Below are positions 35,483-43,303 of a stretch of DNA of 64,000 bases, piece by piece. The position numbers were made by a program, and so were the translations under genes. This stretch comes from Rugamonas rivuli. GTDB lineage: Bacteria > Pseudomonadota > Gammaproteobacteria > Burkholderiales > Burkholderiaceae_D. The stretch is from the NCBI RefSeq assembly GCF_009380165.1, contig NZ_WHUF01000003.1:558001-622000 (forward strand), given 5' to 3'. The notes below the pieces were generated by a model. The model was not told where the DNA came from, searched no databases, and saw only the letters and a list, made by a program, of their open reading frames with translations. Every line of letters begins with the position of its first letter. Within the stretch, counting starts at the first letter, position 1.

Positions 35483-36691
35483 ATGACAAAATTTCCCAGC
35501 CATTACGAATGCCTCAACGTCACCCGCGACGCGCCACCCGAAGTGATACGCGCGGCCTATCGTTCGCTATCGCAGAAACATCACCCAGATAAGAACGTAG
35601 GCGACGAGTCCGCAGTGCAGATGATGGCGCGGTTGAACACCGCGTACAGCGTACTGTCCGATTTGGATCAGCGGGAACTCTACGATTTGCAGATCCTCGG
35701 CGAGCAGCGCCCTGCCGTCAGGAAAAAAGCGGATGCCTTGCTCCGCGGCATCCACCACTATGCGAAAGGCCGGCATGCCCGCATCATCGCAGCGGTGCTC
35801 GGTATGCTGGCGATCGCGATCATGGCCGTGCTCTGGTATGTCTGGCGGGACAATCAATCGATGCTGCGCCTTGAGCAGGCGGTTGTTTATTCCGCCGACA
35901 GCGCCGCCCCCCCAGCCGCCGAAGGACAGGCGCAGACCGAGGCGCCGGCGGCGAGCAGCGCAGCCAAAGGCAAGGCGTCCAGTACCGGCGCCGCCCAAGC
36001 AGCGGCCCCGTCCGGCATAGGCGCAGTCGCGGCGGAACTGGCGAAACCTTCCGCAGCGTCGAAAGCGCCAAGTGCCGCAGCCAAGGCCACGGAATATGAA
36101 CGCCTGACCGCCATGTTGAAAAGCATGGGCCTGGGCCTGCACAAGCTGGACTTGCCGACCCTGGCATCCAATGCCAAACAGCCGCCCCCGCCAGCCAAGC
36201 CTGCCGAAGCCGCCAAGCCGACTCCGGCGCCGGCGCCTCCGGTCCAGGCCGCCAAGTCGGCCGCCGCGCCCGAGGCGAGCCGTGCGCGCGAGGAAGTGGA
36301 ACGGCCGGCAGATCCGGCTCCTGCGCGCAGCGAAGCGAAGTCCGTGGCTGAAACCAGCCGGGCGAGCGCGCCGCCGGTCGCCAGCATCAGCGCCAGCTCC
36401 GCCAGCCAGGGGCTGCGTCCCGCCGTATTTGTCGACGCGCGCGCCTGCCCCACACCGGCCTACCCGATCAATGCCTACCGCAACGGCGAGAGCGGCTCGG
36501 TACTGCTGGCACTGCTGGTGGGTAACGACGGCCGCGTCCTCGAATCGAAAGTTCAGAAGTCGAGCGGCTCTTCCGACCTGGACAAGGCTGCGCGCAAGGC
36601 GCTGTCGCAGTGCCGCTTCAAACCGGCCAGCAGCGACAGCCAGGCCGAGCCGACCTGGGCCACGCTGACCTATGTCTGGTCCATCGACTGA
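35483..36691 (+). CDS. DnaJ-domain / TonB C-terminal fusion protein
   Basis: Encodes 402 residues. The N-terminal J domain (about 5-70) has the HPD motif at 34-36 in KHHPDKN and the helix IV end RELYDLQ. A basic region leads to one membrane helix (about 100-121). A long Ala/Pro-rich linker (about 125-310) then resembles the periplasm-spanning arm of TonB. The last 80 residues (ACPTPAYPINAYRNGESGSV, VQKSSGSSDLDKAARKAL) form a TonB C-terminal domain. The topology puts the J domain in the cytoplasm and the TonB domain in the periplasm. No ExbB/ExbD genes are nearby. It may couple DnaK action or membrane energy to an outer-membrane partner; this is inference. Confidence 0.82.
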   Translation: MTKFPSHYECLNVTRDAPPEVIRAAYRSLSQKHHPDKNVGDESAVQMMARLNTAYSVLSDLDQRELYDLQILGEQRPAVRKKADALLRGIHHYAKGRHARIIAAVLGMLAIAIMAVLWYVWRDNQSMLRLEQAVVYSADSAAPPAAEGQAQTEAPAASSAAKGKASSTGAAQAAAPSGIGAVAAELAKPSAASKAPSAAAKATEYERLTAMLKSMGLGLHKLDLPTLASNAKQPPPPAKPAEAAKPTPAPAPPVQAAKSAAAPEASRAREEVERPADPAPARSEAKSVAETSRASAPPVASISASSASQGLRPAVFVDARACPTPAYPINAYRNGESGSVLLALLVGNDGRVLESKVQKSSGSSDLDKAARKALSQCRFKPASSDSQAEPTWATLTYVWSID

Positions 36692-36747
36692 CAGGACCAC
36701 ATGCATCGGAGGGCGGGGCCCCACTCTCCGAGGTCAACGCAACAGGC

Positions 36748-37497
36748 TTACGCCGCAGCGCGCGATTTGCGGCGTGCCATCCAGCCGACCAGTCCCAGGC
36801 CGCCGATCAGCATGCCGTAGGTGGACGGTTCCGGCACGGCCGTGATCGACAGGTTGTCGATCGCGACATCGTACCTGGCGTAGTCGAAGACATAACCCGG
36901 CTTCAGCGTCGTGAACACGATCTCATCCACACTGGCCAGCACGCTGGCGAAGGTGCGGCCGGACGGCAAGGTCGGCCCCTGCCCATCGGGACCGCCGTAG
37001 CCGCCCCAGCCGGCAGGCAGCGCCAGCGAACTGGTGTCACCGATAGTCACCGACAGATGTTGCCAACCCTTGGTCGCATCGATACTGCCGAGGCTGTAGA
37101 ACACGCTGGTGTACGGCAGGTTGGCCGGCTTGTTGTCGTAGTCGCGCAGCTCGACGACGAGGTCGCGCGAGACCTCCTGGCCAAAGAAATCGATCTGCTG
37201 CGCCGAGATATCCAGGCCGATGGTGACGCCCGCGAGCTTGGTATAGTCGCCGAGGAAGGCCTGGTTGCTGTGGGTCCCCCAGCTCACGCCGAAGTTATCG
37301 ATCACGGTGCGCAGGGCCGGTGCGCCGACGCCCATATTGGGATCGATACCGGAACCGCCAACACCGTTCAGGGGCTGCATGGCCCACCAGCCTTCTTGCC
37401 CCTTGGAGAAATCAACCGTTGCCGAATGCGGCACGGCCATGGCAGCACCGCCAGCCAGGGACAGCGCCAACACCATCATTGCTTTATTCAAAGTCAT
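36748..37497 (-). CDS. PEP-CTERM sorted exoprotein
   Basis: Encodes 249 residues: a signal peptide (ending AAMAVP), a beta-rich middle with a laminin/jelly-roll-like character, and the C-terminal sorting signal VPEPSTYGMLIGGLGLVGW followed by ARRKSRAAA. The signal would be cut by an EpsH/XrtA exosortase encoded elsewhere; products are usually surface or matrix proteins linked to exopolysaccharide. The function of the main domain is unknown. It has a long AT-rich upstream region. Confidence 0.88.
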   Translation of the reverse strand: MTLNKAMMVLALSLAGGAAMAVPHSATVDFSKGQEGWWAMQPLNGVGGSGIDPNMGVGAPALRTVIDNFGVSWGTHSNQAFLGDYTKLAGVTIGLDISAQQIDFFGQEVSRDLVVELRDYDNKPANLPYTSVFYSLGSIDATKGWQHLSVTIGDTSSLALPAGWGGYGGPDGQGPTLPSGRTFASVLASVDEIVFTTLKPGYVFDYARYDVAIDNLSITAVPEPSTYGMLIGGLGLVGWMARRKSRAAA

Positions 37498-37844
37498 GGG
37501 TTTTCCTTTACAGACAGGTTAGAGGGATACCGCTACCACCACGCGACTGAAAACACGGAAAAATTATCGTTTTCTTAAGCCCGTGTGAGGCCGATTCTGT
37601 GATCGGCGAACCCGTCTGTCAAAGAGCACACACAACTAAATTGTAAGGAAAATGTAACCAAGTTTCTCAATGACCAACCGCTATTCCCAACGGAAACTTG
37701 TAACTAAAAGTAAGAGGAACGCGGCCAAACGGCAATTCCCCTATGACGATATATTTTAAGCATCAAGCAAATTTGACCGTTCGGACAAGCAAAACAGCCT
37801 CGTCCGGAGCATTTTGCGTCCATTAGGAAAACGTTTGTTTTTTG
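37498..37844. other. 347-base AT-rich intergenic region upstream of the PEP-CTERM gene
   Basis: The stretch is clearly richer in A and T than its neighbours and holds no convincing gene, terminator or long repeat. It must contain the PEP-CTERM gene promoter on the minus strand. I see no clean -35/-10 pair and no known operator. Confidence 0.5.
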
Positions 37845-38309
37845 CTACAAGGAAGGCGTGACTTCATGGCGCAGATTGCCGATCAGCGCGTCCAGCCCCG
37901 CCATCAGATTTCCCGCATCCCCGGCATTGATGCCGCATTGCTGGACGATCTGCCGGCTGACTTGCAGGCCCTCCTTGCGCAACGCCTTGCCGGCGTCGGT
38001 CAGCAAGAGCATCAGACTACGCACATCGTCGGGATGACGCTTCCTGACAAGATAGCCAACCTCCTCCAGCCGTTTCACGACGGGCGTGAGCGAACCGGAA
38101 TCCTGGCCCAGCCGGTCGGCCAGCTCCTTGAGCCCCAGGCCTTCCTCGTCCCACAGTATGACCATCACCAGGTATTGCGGATAAGTCAGGTTCAGCGCGG
38201 AGAGTATCGGCTTGTAAAGCTGCGTCATCAGCAGCGACGCGGAGTACAGCTTGAAGCAAAGGTGCTGGGCTATCGTGGGCGGATTGTCGGATTTGGCGTT
38301 CATAAACAA
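37845..38309 (-). CDS. MarR-family transcriptional regulator
   Basis: Encodes 154 residues with the winged-helix layout: YPQYLVMVILWDEEGLGLKEL, the recognition helix DSGSLTPVVKRLEEVGYLVRK, and the wing RHPDDVRSLMLLLTDAG. An early Cys (HLCFKLYSAS) matches the position of the redox-sensing Cys of the OhrR subgroup, so peroxide sensing is possible. A palindrome TTAGCGCGCTAA lies about 55 bases upstream and recurs before the nearby hydrolase gene, which suggests autoregulation and control of that gene. Confidence 0.9.
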   Translation of the reverse strand: MFMNAKSDNPPTIAQHLCFKLYSASLLMTQLYKPILSALNLTYPQYLVMVILWDEEGLGLKELADRLGQDSGSLTPVVKRLEEVGYLVRKRHPDDVRSLMLLLTDAGKALRKEGLQVSRQIVQQCGINAGDAGNLMAGLDALIGNLRHEVTPSL

Positions 38310-38362
38310 TGGCCGGAAAGTAAAATTAAAAGCTGCTTGTGACGACCATTATAGTCGAATAA

Positions 38363-38374
38363 TTAGCGCGCTAA
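38363..38374. promoter_or_regulatory. Candidate MarR operator before the marR-type gene
   Basis: A perfect 12-base palindrome TTAGCGCGCTAA, 54 bases upstream of the regulator's ATG. The same 12 bases are the core of the longer palindrome at 39251-39270. Confidence 0.7.
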
Positions 38375-38426
38375 CAAAACCGCCGGCGGCGCGGACGGGG
38401 GATGGAGAGCCTCCGCCGTGCGGCTT

Positions 38427-39128
38427 TTACTGCTTCTCATCGAGAGCCTTGGCGGCTTTTTCAATCAGTGCCGCCACTGCCCTGGGCTGCGATACATACA
38501 CGGCATGGCTGCCAGTAACTTCGATGGTTTCGGCTTTGATGCGCTGGGCCATGAAACGCTGGGCCGCAGGCGGTATCATCTTGTCGTCCTTGGCCACGAG
38601 GTAGTAGCTCGGCTTGACCTTCCACGATGCTTCGCTCACCGCGCCACTCAAGGCGCCCAGGCCCCATGGCACTTGCGAGTTCGCCATGAAGCTGGCTTTT
38701 TTAGGATCGACATCGGCGGCAAACGACGCCGCGAACTTGGCTTGATCCAACAACAGGAAACCATCGACGGGCGGCAGGATAGGCGGCACGGGAGCGCCGG
38801 GGGCCGGGTTCTTGATCAGGGTCTCGACCGATTCGCCCTTTTCCGGCGCAAACGCTGCTACATAGACCAGTCCCTTGACCTTGGGATCATTGCCGGCCTC
38901 GGTGATGACAGCGCCGCCATAGGAATGCCCCACCAGCAATACGGGGCCTTGCTGCGCATTGATGACGCGCTTGGTGAACGCGACATCGTCCGCCAGTGTG
39001 GTGGTCGGGTTCTGCACGATGCTGACCTTGTAGCCATCCTGCTTCAGGATGTTGTTGACATCCTCCCAGCCGGAGCCGTCGACAAAACCGCCGTGTACCA
39101 GAACGATGGAGAGAGCTAATGCATTCAT
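38427..39128 (-). CDS. Alpha/beta hydrolase
   Basis: Encodes 233 residues with the oxyanion-loop motif VLVHGGFVDGSG, the nucleophile elbow GHSYGG (Ser at about 69), an acid in VAKDDKMIPP and the catalytic His in GSHAVYVSQP. It resembles the small esterase/hydrolase group often placed under MarR or TetR control. The substrate is unknown. ATG at 39128 has AAAGGA upstream. It is transcribed toward the MarR gene and carries that regulator's candidate operators in its promoter region. Confidence 0.9.
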   Translation of the reverse strand: MNALALSIVLVHGGFVDGSGWEDVNNILKQDGYKVSIVQNPTTTLADDVAFTKRVINAQQGPVLLVGHSYGGAVITEAGNDPKVKGLVYVAAFAPEKGESVETLIKNPAPGAPVPPILPPVDGFLLLDQAKFAASFAADVDPKKASFMANSQVPWGLGALSGAVSEASWKVKPSYYLVAKDDKMIPPAAQRFMAQRIKAETIEVTGSHAVYVSQPRAVAALIEKAAKALDEKQ

Positions 39129-39195
39129 GATGATTTCCTTTAAAGTGGATTGAAGAGTCAAAGACGTGATCAAGATAAATATTGCCAACTATTAA

Positions 39196-39207
39196 GTAGC
39201 GAACTAC
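39196..39207. promoter_or_regulatory. Weaker second copy of the MarR-type operator
   Basis: GTAGCGAACTAC is an imperfect dyad sharing the TAGCG...CTA spacing of the main operator, 68 bases before the hydrolase ATG. Confidence 0.4.
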
Positions 39208-39250
39208 CTATATGCCGCCTTCTGGTCTTGGTCATCGCTTGAATAGAACT

Positions 39251-39270
39251 ATACTTAGCGCGCTAAGTAT
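39251..39270. promoter_or_regulatory. Candidate MarR operator upstream of the hydrolase gene
   Basis: A perfect 20-base palindrome ATACTTAGCGCGCTAAGTAT with the core TTAGCGCGCTAA shared with 38363-38374. Its position upstream of the hydrolase gene and its symmetry fit a MarR dimer site. Confidence 0.75.
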
Positions 39271-39407
39271 TTTCAAGTACTTTATTCATTGCGTTAGTCA
39301 TCAATAAACCACGTTATTTTCCACAAATGCCGATGCCGGTAGTGCGGTCATGGATGGCGCCCCCTGTCATAATAGGGTGTTCTTTGTTAATGGGGCCTGG
39401 ACGATTC

Positions 39408-40202
39408 ATGAGATTCGGCATTTTCGCATTTGCGCTCGCCATTGCCATCGGCAATGGCGGTGGCGCTGCCGCTTGCGAACCGATACGAATCGGCTACCTG
39501 GACCAGGAACGGCCGCCCTACTGGCTAGGCACGGGCACCGAGGTGCCGGCCAAGCCGGGCGCATCGGCGGAACTGGTTCAGCGCTTCGCCGCCAGTGCCG
39601 GTTGCGAAGCGAACTTGAAACGCTTGCCGGTCATGCGCATCAAGCCAGCGCTGATCTCCGGCGAACTGGACTTCGCCCCCATGGATTCCAGCGCCAGGGA
39701 CACGGCCGGCATCGTCTTCCCCCGCGATAAAAACCACCAGCCCGACATCGCGCGCGCACTGCCGCTCAACATCGTCGTGTTCGTCCGCAGCGCCGACCAG
39801 ATACCGCGCGCCACCGATCCGGCCAAGTATTTCCAGGACCGCCTGCTGGGCATCACCCTGGGCGCCAGCTACAAGCTGCGCATGCAGAATCTCGGGCTGA
39901 AAGTCGACAGCGGCGCCGTCGATATCGCGCGCAACCTGGAGAAGCTGCGGCTCTACCGCATCGATGGTTTTGCAGTCTCCGTCACCTTCCCCAACGATAT
40001 GGACAGCTACATCGCCCAGAAATACAGGGGCGCCGTCGTCCGGCTGCCGCAGCCGCTGTTCACCGACCACATCTGGCTGGCGGCCAGCGAAAGCTACTAT
40101 GCCGCGCACCCGGCCCAGGTGGAAAAAATGTGGTCCTGGCTGGCCTCCCCGGGCATACGGGAGTATGCCAACCTGCTCAAAGAGTACGCCGAACTACCCT
40201 AG
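39408..40202 (+). CDS. Periplasmic solute-binding protein, family 3 type
   Basis: Encodes 264 residues: a signal peptide (ending GGAAACEP), then a bilobed amino acid-binding fold with IRIGYLDQERPPYWL at the start and a conserved LISGELDFAPMD segment. No transporter subunits are adjacent, and many such orphan proteins in this group have sensory or unknown roles. The ligand cannot be told. ATG at 39408 is chosen because the signal peptide starts there. Its end overlaps the end of the converging LysR gene by nine bases. Confidence 0.75.
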   Translation: MRFGIFAFALAIAIGNGGGAAACEPIRIGYLDQERPPYWLGTGTEVPAKPGASAELVQRFAASAGCEANLKRLPVMRIKPALISGELDFAPMDSSARDTAGIVFPRDKNHQPDIARALPLNIVVFVRSADQIPRATDPAKYFQDRLLGITLGASYKLRMQNLGLKVDSGAVDIARNLEKLRLYRIDGFAVSVTFPNDMDSYIAQKYRGAVVRLPQPLFTDHIWLAASESYYAAHPAQVEKMWSWLASPGIREYANLLKEYAELP

Positions 40203-41084
40203 CTTCAGCTGGTTGACGAACCAGCGTCCGGCCGGGCCGGGCGGATGGTCGCGCAGATGGATGGCGTGCATCGAAAAGCCCGGCCCCAGCGGCGCGTGCG
40301 CCTCCAGCGTGATGCGCACCAGCTTGCCGGTGCGCAGATCGTCCTCCACCATGTGCAGCGGCATGTATCCCCAGCCCAATCCGGCGCGCAGGAAAGCGTG
40401 CTTGGCGCCGAGATCGGCCAGCCGCCAGGTCTGCGCCGCGACCACGCCGAAATTGCGCCCGGCTGTCAAATCCGAACGATCCGTCAACACCAGCTGCACA
40501 TGCTGCGCGGCCTGCGCCTGCGGGATCGCGCCCCTCACCTCCGTCAAGGGATGGCCGGGCGCGGCCACGCACACCGCCGTCACGCTGAGCAGGAATTCGG
40601 ACGCGCAACCGGGCGGTATCTCCGGCAGCGAGCCGATGATCGCCACCCTGCACTGGCCCGCCACCAGCGGCTGCACCACCGCGCCCAGCGCCTCCACGTA
40701 CAGCCTGAGCGGCGTGGTCGGAAACGCCGCCTTGAACGCCTGCACCGCCGCCGTCAGCGTGGCGATCGGGAACATCACATCGACCGCCACCGCCAGCTCC
40801 GGCTCCAGCCCCTCGGCCAGCGTGCGCGCCTTGGCCTTGAACGCATCCATGCCACCGACGGCGGCGCGCGCCTGCTCCAGCAGCGCCCTGCCCGCCTCCG
40901 TCAGCTGCGGATAGCGCCCGGTGCGTTCGAACAGCGCAAAACCCACCTGCAACTCCAGGTTGGCCAGCGTGGTGCTGACCACCGACTGCGCCCGGCGCAG
41001 CTTGCGGCCGGCGGCGGAAAAACTCCCTTCGTCAGCTGCGGCGATAAAGGTGCGCAGCTGGTCCATCGACATGGCGTCAAGCAT
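40194..41084 (-). CDS. LysR-family transcriptional regulator (divergent from pirin gene)
   Basis: Encodes 296 residues. The N-terminal winged helix (MDQLRTFIAAADEGSFSAAGRKLRRAQSVVS) and the effector-binding domain are intact. The ATG at 41084 has an ideal AAGGAG seven bases upstream. It is divergent from the pirin-doxX pair and probably controls it and itself through the inverted repeat at 41104-41138. Confidence 0.94.
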   Translation of the reverse strand: MLDAMSMDQLRTFIAAADEGSFSAAGRKLRRAQSVVSTTLANLELQVGFALFERTGRYPQLTEAGRALLEQARAAVGGMDAFKAKARTLAEGLEPELAVAVDVMFPIATLTAAVQAFKAAFPTTPLRLYVEALGAVVQPLVAGQCRVAIIGSLPEIPPGCASEFLLSVTAVCVAAPGHPLTEVRGAIPQAQAAQHVQLVLTDRSDLTAGRNFGVVAAQTWRLADLGAKHAFLRAGLGWGYMPLHMVEDDLRTGKLVRITLEAHAPLGPGFSMHAIHLRDHPPGPAGRWFVNQLKLG

Positions 41085-41103
41085 GCATCTACTCCTTGGA
41101 TAC

Positions 41104-41138
41104 TATCCATCCAATTATATAGGCTATTCAGATGGATA
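41104..41138. promoter_or_regulatory. Candidate LysR operator between the lysR-type and pirin genes
   Basis: TATCCATC (41104-41111) and GATGGATA (41131-41138) form a perfect 8-base inverted repeat with a 19-base AT-rich interior. It lies in the 102-base divergent intergenic region, starting 20 bases from the lysR-type ATG. Confidence 0.6.
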
Positions 41139-41186
41139 GACCCGACCTAAGATGCTCTCCATGCACTGCAAACAAGGAGCAAGCAA

Positions 41187-42002
41187 ATGAAAACACGCAA
41201 CATCGCATTCCGCACCAAAGGCAATACCCGCGGCCCGATCACGCGCCTGGTCAGCCCCGGCGACGTCGGCCAGATGATCAAGCCCTTCGTGTTCCTCGAC
41301 CGCTTCCGCATGGAAGCCAACCGCGGCGGCAAGATGGGCATGCATCCGCACTCCGGCATCGCCACCGTCACCGTCGTGATGGACGGCGCCACGGCCTACC
41401 GCGAAACCACCGGCAGCGAAGGCGTGCTGCACGCCGGCGGCGTCGAGTGGATGAGCGCCGGCAACGGCGTCTGGCACGACGGCGGCCCCATCGAAGGCCA
41501 TGGCGTGCGCGGCTTCCAGTTGTGGCTGGCGCTGCCGCCGGAAGACGAAAACGGCCCGGCGCACAGCCAGTACCTGGCGGCGGAGCAAGTGACCAGCAGC
41601 GGTCCGGCACGCGTGATCATCGGCCGCTACGGCGATGCCGCCAGCCTGATCCAGCCGCGCGCTTCGATCAACTACCTGCACGTGAAACTGCGTGACGGCG
41701 AACGCTGGACCTACCAGCCGCCAGCCGGCCACGACGTTGCATGGGTGGCGGTGGCCGACGGTGCGCTGCGCGTGGCAGACACGGTGATCGGCCTCGAAGT
41801 GGCGGTGTTCGAAGAAGGCGGCGGCGCCATCGACTTCGTCGCAGAAGGCGAGACGGAATTCGTGCTGGGCTCGGCGGTCAAGCATCCGCACGAACTGGTG
41901 ACGGGCTACTACTCGGTGCACACCAGCCTGGCCGCGCTGGCGCAGGGCGAAACAGAAATCGAGCGCATCGGCACCCAATTGCGCTCGGCAAATTTGATGT
42001 AA
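41187..42002 (+). CDS. Pirin-family protein
   Basis: Encodes 271 residues with two cupin folds. The N-terminal metal site is visible in MGMHPHSGIATVTVVMDG and the following Glu of HAGGVEWMSAGNGVWHDG. Some pirins are quercetin dioxygenases, others redox-linked regulators. AAGGAG precedes the ATG. It is followed by doxX 24 bases later; pirin-DoxX pairs under a divergent LysR are common in proteobacteria and are tied to oxidative or electrophile stress. Confidence 0.9.
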   Translation: MKTRNIAFRTKGNTRGPITRLVSPGDVGQMIKPFVFLDRFRMEANRGGKMGMHPHSGIATVTVVMDGATAYRETTGSEGVLHAGGVEWMSAGNGVWHDGGPIEGHGVRGFQLWLALPPEDENGPAHSQYLAAEQVTSSGPARVIIGRYGDAASLIQPRASINYLHVKLRDGERWTYQPPAGHDVAWVAVADGALRVADTVIGLEVAVFEEGGGAIDFVAEGETEFVLGSAVKHPHELVTGYYSVHTSLAALAQGETEIERIGTQLRSANLM

Positions 42003-42026
42003 TCCAACTCATTGAAAGGAACGACC

Positions 42027-42443
42027 ATGAACAACGCTAACACTTCGATCATCCCTGCAATCGGCCGCGTACTGATGGCCGCCATCTTCGTCATGAGCGG
42101 CATCGGCAAACTGCTGGCGCCGGCCGCGACGATAGGCTACATCGCCTCCTCCGGCCTGCCGTTCGCCACCGCCGGCCTGGCGATCGCCATCGCGGTTGAA
42201 CTGGGCGGCGGCCTGCTGCTGGCACTCGGCATCCAGACCCGTCTGGTCGCTGCCGGACTGGCCGCGTTCTCCATCGTCACCGCGCTGGCTTTCCACCACG
42301 CGATCGGCGACCAGAACCAGATGATCCACCTGCTGAAAAACATCGCGATGGCAGGCGGCTTGCTGCAAGTGGTGGCCTTCGGCGCCGGCGCCTACAGCTT
42401 CGACAACCGCCGCGCCGTTACTGGCAATCGTCAGCCGGCATAA
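42027..42443 (+). CDS. DoxX-family membrane protein
   Basis: Encodes 138 residues with four hydrophobic helices and the DoxX start pattern IGRVLMAAIFVMSGIGKLL. It is a small inner-membrane protein of the DoxX/YphA group with a proposed redox role. AAAGGA before the ATG at 42027 decides the start against an ATG at 42012. It is cotranscribed with the pirin gene and ends at a bidirectional terminator. Confidence 0.9.
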   Translation: MNNANTSIIPAIGRVLMAAIFVMSGIGKLLAPAATIGYIASSGLPFATAGLAIAIAVELGGGLLLALGIQTRLVAAGLAAFSIVTALAFHHAIGDQNQMIHLLKNIAMAGGLLQVVAFGAGAYSFDNRRAVTGNRQPA

Positions 42444-42458
42444 GCTCAAGCGTCATAA

Positions 42459-42488
42459 AAAAACGGCACCGCACGCGGTGCCGTTTTT
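42459..42488. terminator. Bidirectional terminator between doxX and the PEP mutase-family gene
   Basis: AAAAACGGCACCG and CGGTGCCGTTTTT form a perfect 13-base dyad with a 4-base loop, giving a T-run on both strands. It ends the two converging transcripts. Confidence 0.95.
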
Positions 42489-42493
42489 CGTCG

Positions 42494-43291
42494 TCAGCGC
42501 GCTGGGATAAACAACTTCTGCAGATCGCCATACGGCATGGCTTTCGCGACCAGCGGACCGGCGCTGCCGGTGGCCAGGAAGTCCTTGGCCATGTCGCCGG
42601 CCACCGCCCACAAGGCTTGCGAAATACCGGAACCCGCGCTCAGTCGGCGCACACCCAGCTGGTGCAGTTCCTCGGCCGAAGGCAGGCCCGGCCAATCCAT
42701 CACGTTGACCGGCAAGCCGGCGCCAGCCACCACCGCCTTGATCTCGTCGACCTTGCAGATGCCCGGCACGAACAGGCTGTCGGCGCCGGCTTCCTTGTAG
42801 AGCGCGGCGCGCTTCAGCACTTCGGCCACGCGTTCGTCTTCGGGCGCCAGACCTTTCAGATAAACGTCGGTGCGGGTGTTGATGAAGATGTCCTTGCCCG
42901 ACTGCGCCGCCAGCTTCTTGATGGCAGTGATTTTCGCGGCCAGCAGCGACGGCGCATCGCCGCCGTCTTCCAGGTTGATGCCGGCCACGCCGACATCGAT
43001 CAGGCGCAGCACGGTTTGCGCGACGGCGTCGGCATCATCCGAATAACCGTTTTCAATATCCACCGACAGCGGCACCGTCAACACGCGGGCGATGCTGGCG
43101 GCGACGTTGATCGCCACCTCGGCCGGCATCTGGCCGCCGTCGGCATAGCCTGCGGCCCAGGCCACGCCGGCGCTGGTGGTGGCAATGGCCGGTGCGCCCA
43201 GGCTTTCAAACAACCTAGCGCTACCGGCGTCCCAGGCGTTAGGCTGGTGCAGCAGTTTACTTCCATCATGCAGTTTCTTGAAATCGCTCAT
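42494..43291 (-). CDS. Isocitrate lyase / PEP mutase superfamily protein
   Basis: Encodes 265 residues with the superfamily barrel motifs: ATTSAGVAWAAGYADG, the Asp-containing VDIENGYSDD metal site, and GINLEDGG. The KKCGH active-site loop of true isocitrate lyase is absent, so it is not the glyoxylate enzyme; it may be an oxaloacetate decarboxylase-like or PEP mutase-like protein. The product is cytoplasmic. It lies 12 bases downstream of polB on the same strand, so it may be cotranscribed with it. Confidence 0.85.
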   Translation of the reverse strand: MSDFKKLHDGSKLLHQPNAWDAGSARLFESLGAPAIATTSAGVAWAAGYADGGQMPAEVAINVAASIARVLTVPLSVDIENGYSDDADAVAQTVLRLIDVGVAGINLEDGGDAPSLLAAKITAIKKLAAQSGKDIFINTRTDVYLKGLAPEDERVAEVLKRAALYKEAGADSLFVPGICKVDEIKAVVAGAGLPVNVMDWPGLPSAEELHQLGVRRLSAGSGISQALWAVAGDMAKDFLATGSAGPLVAKAMPYGDLQKLFIPAR

Positions 43292-43303
43292 GCTATCTCC
43301 GTT

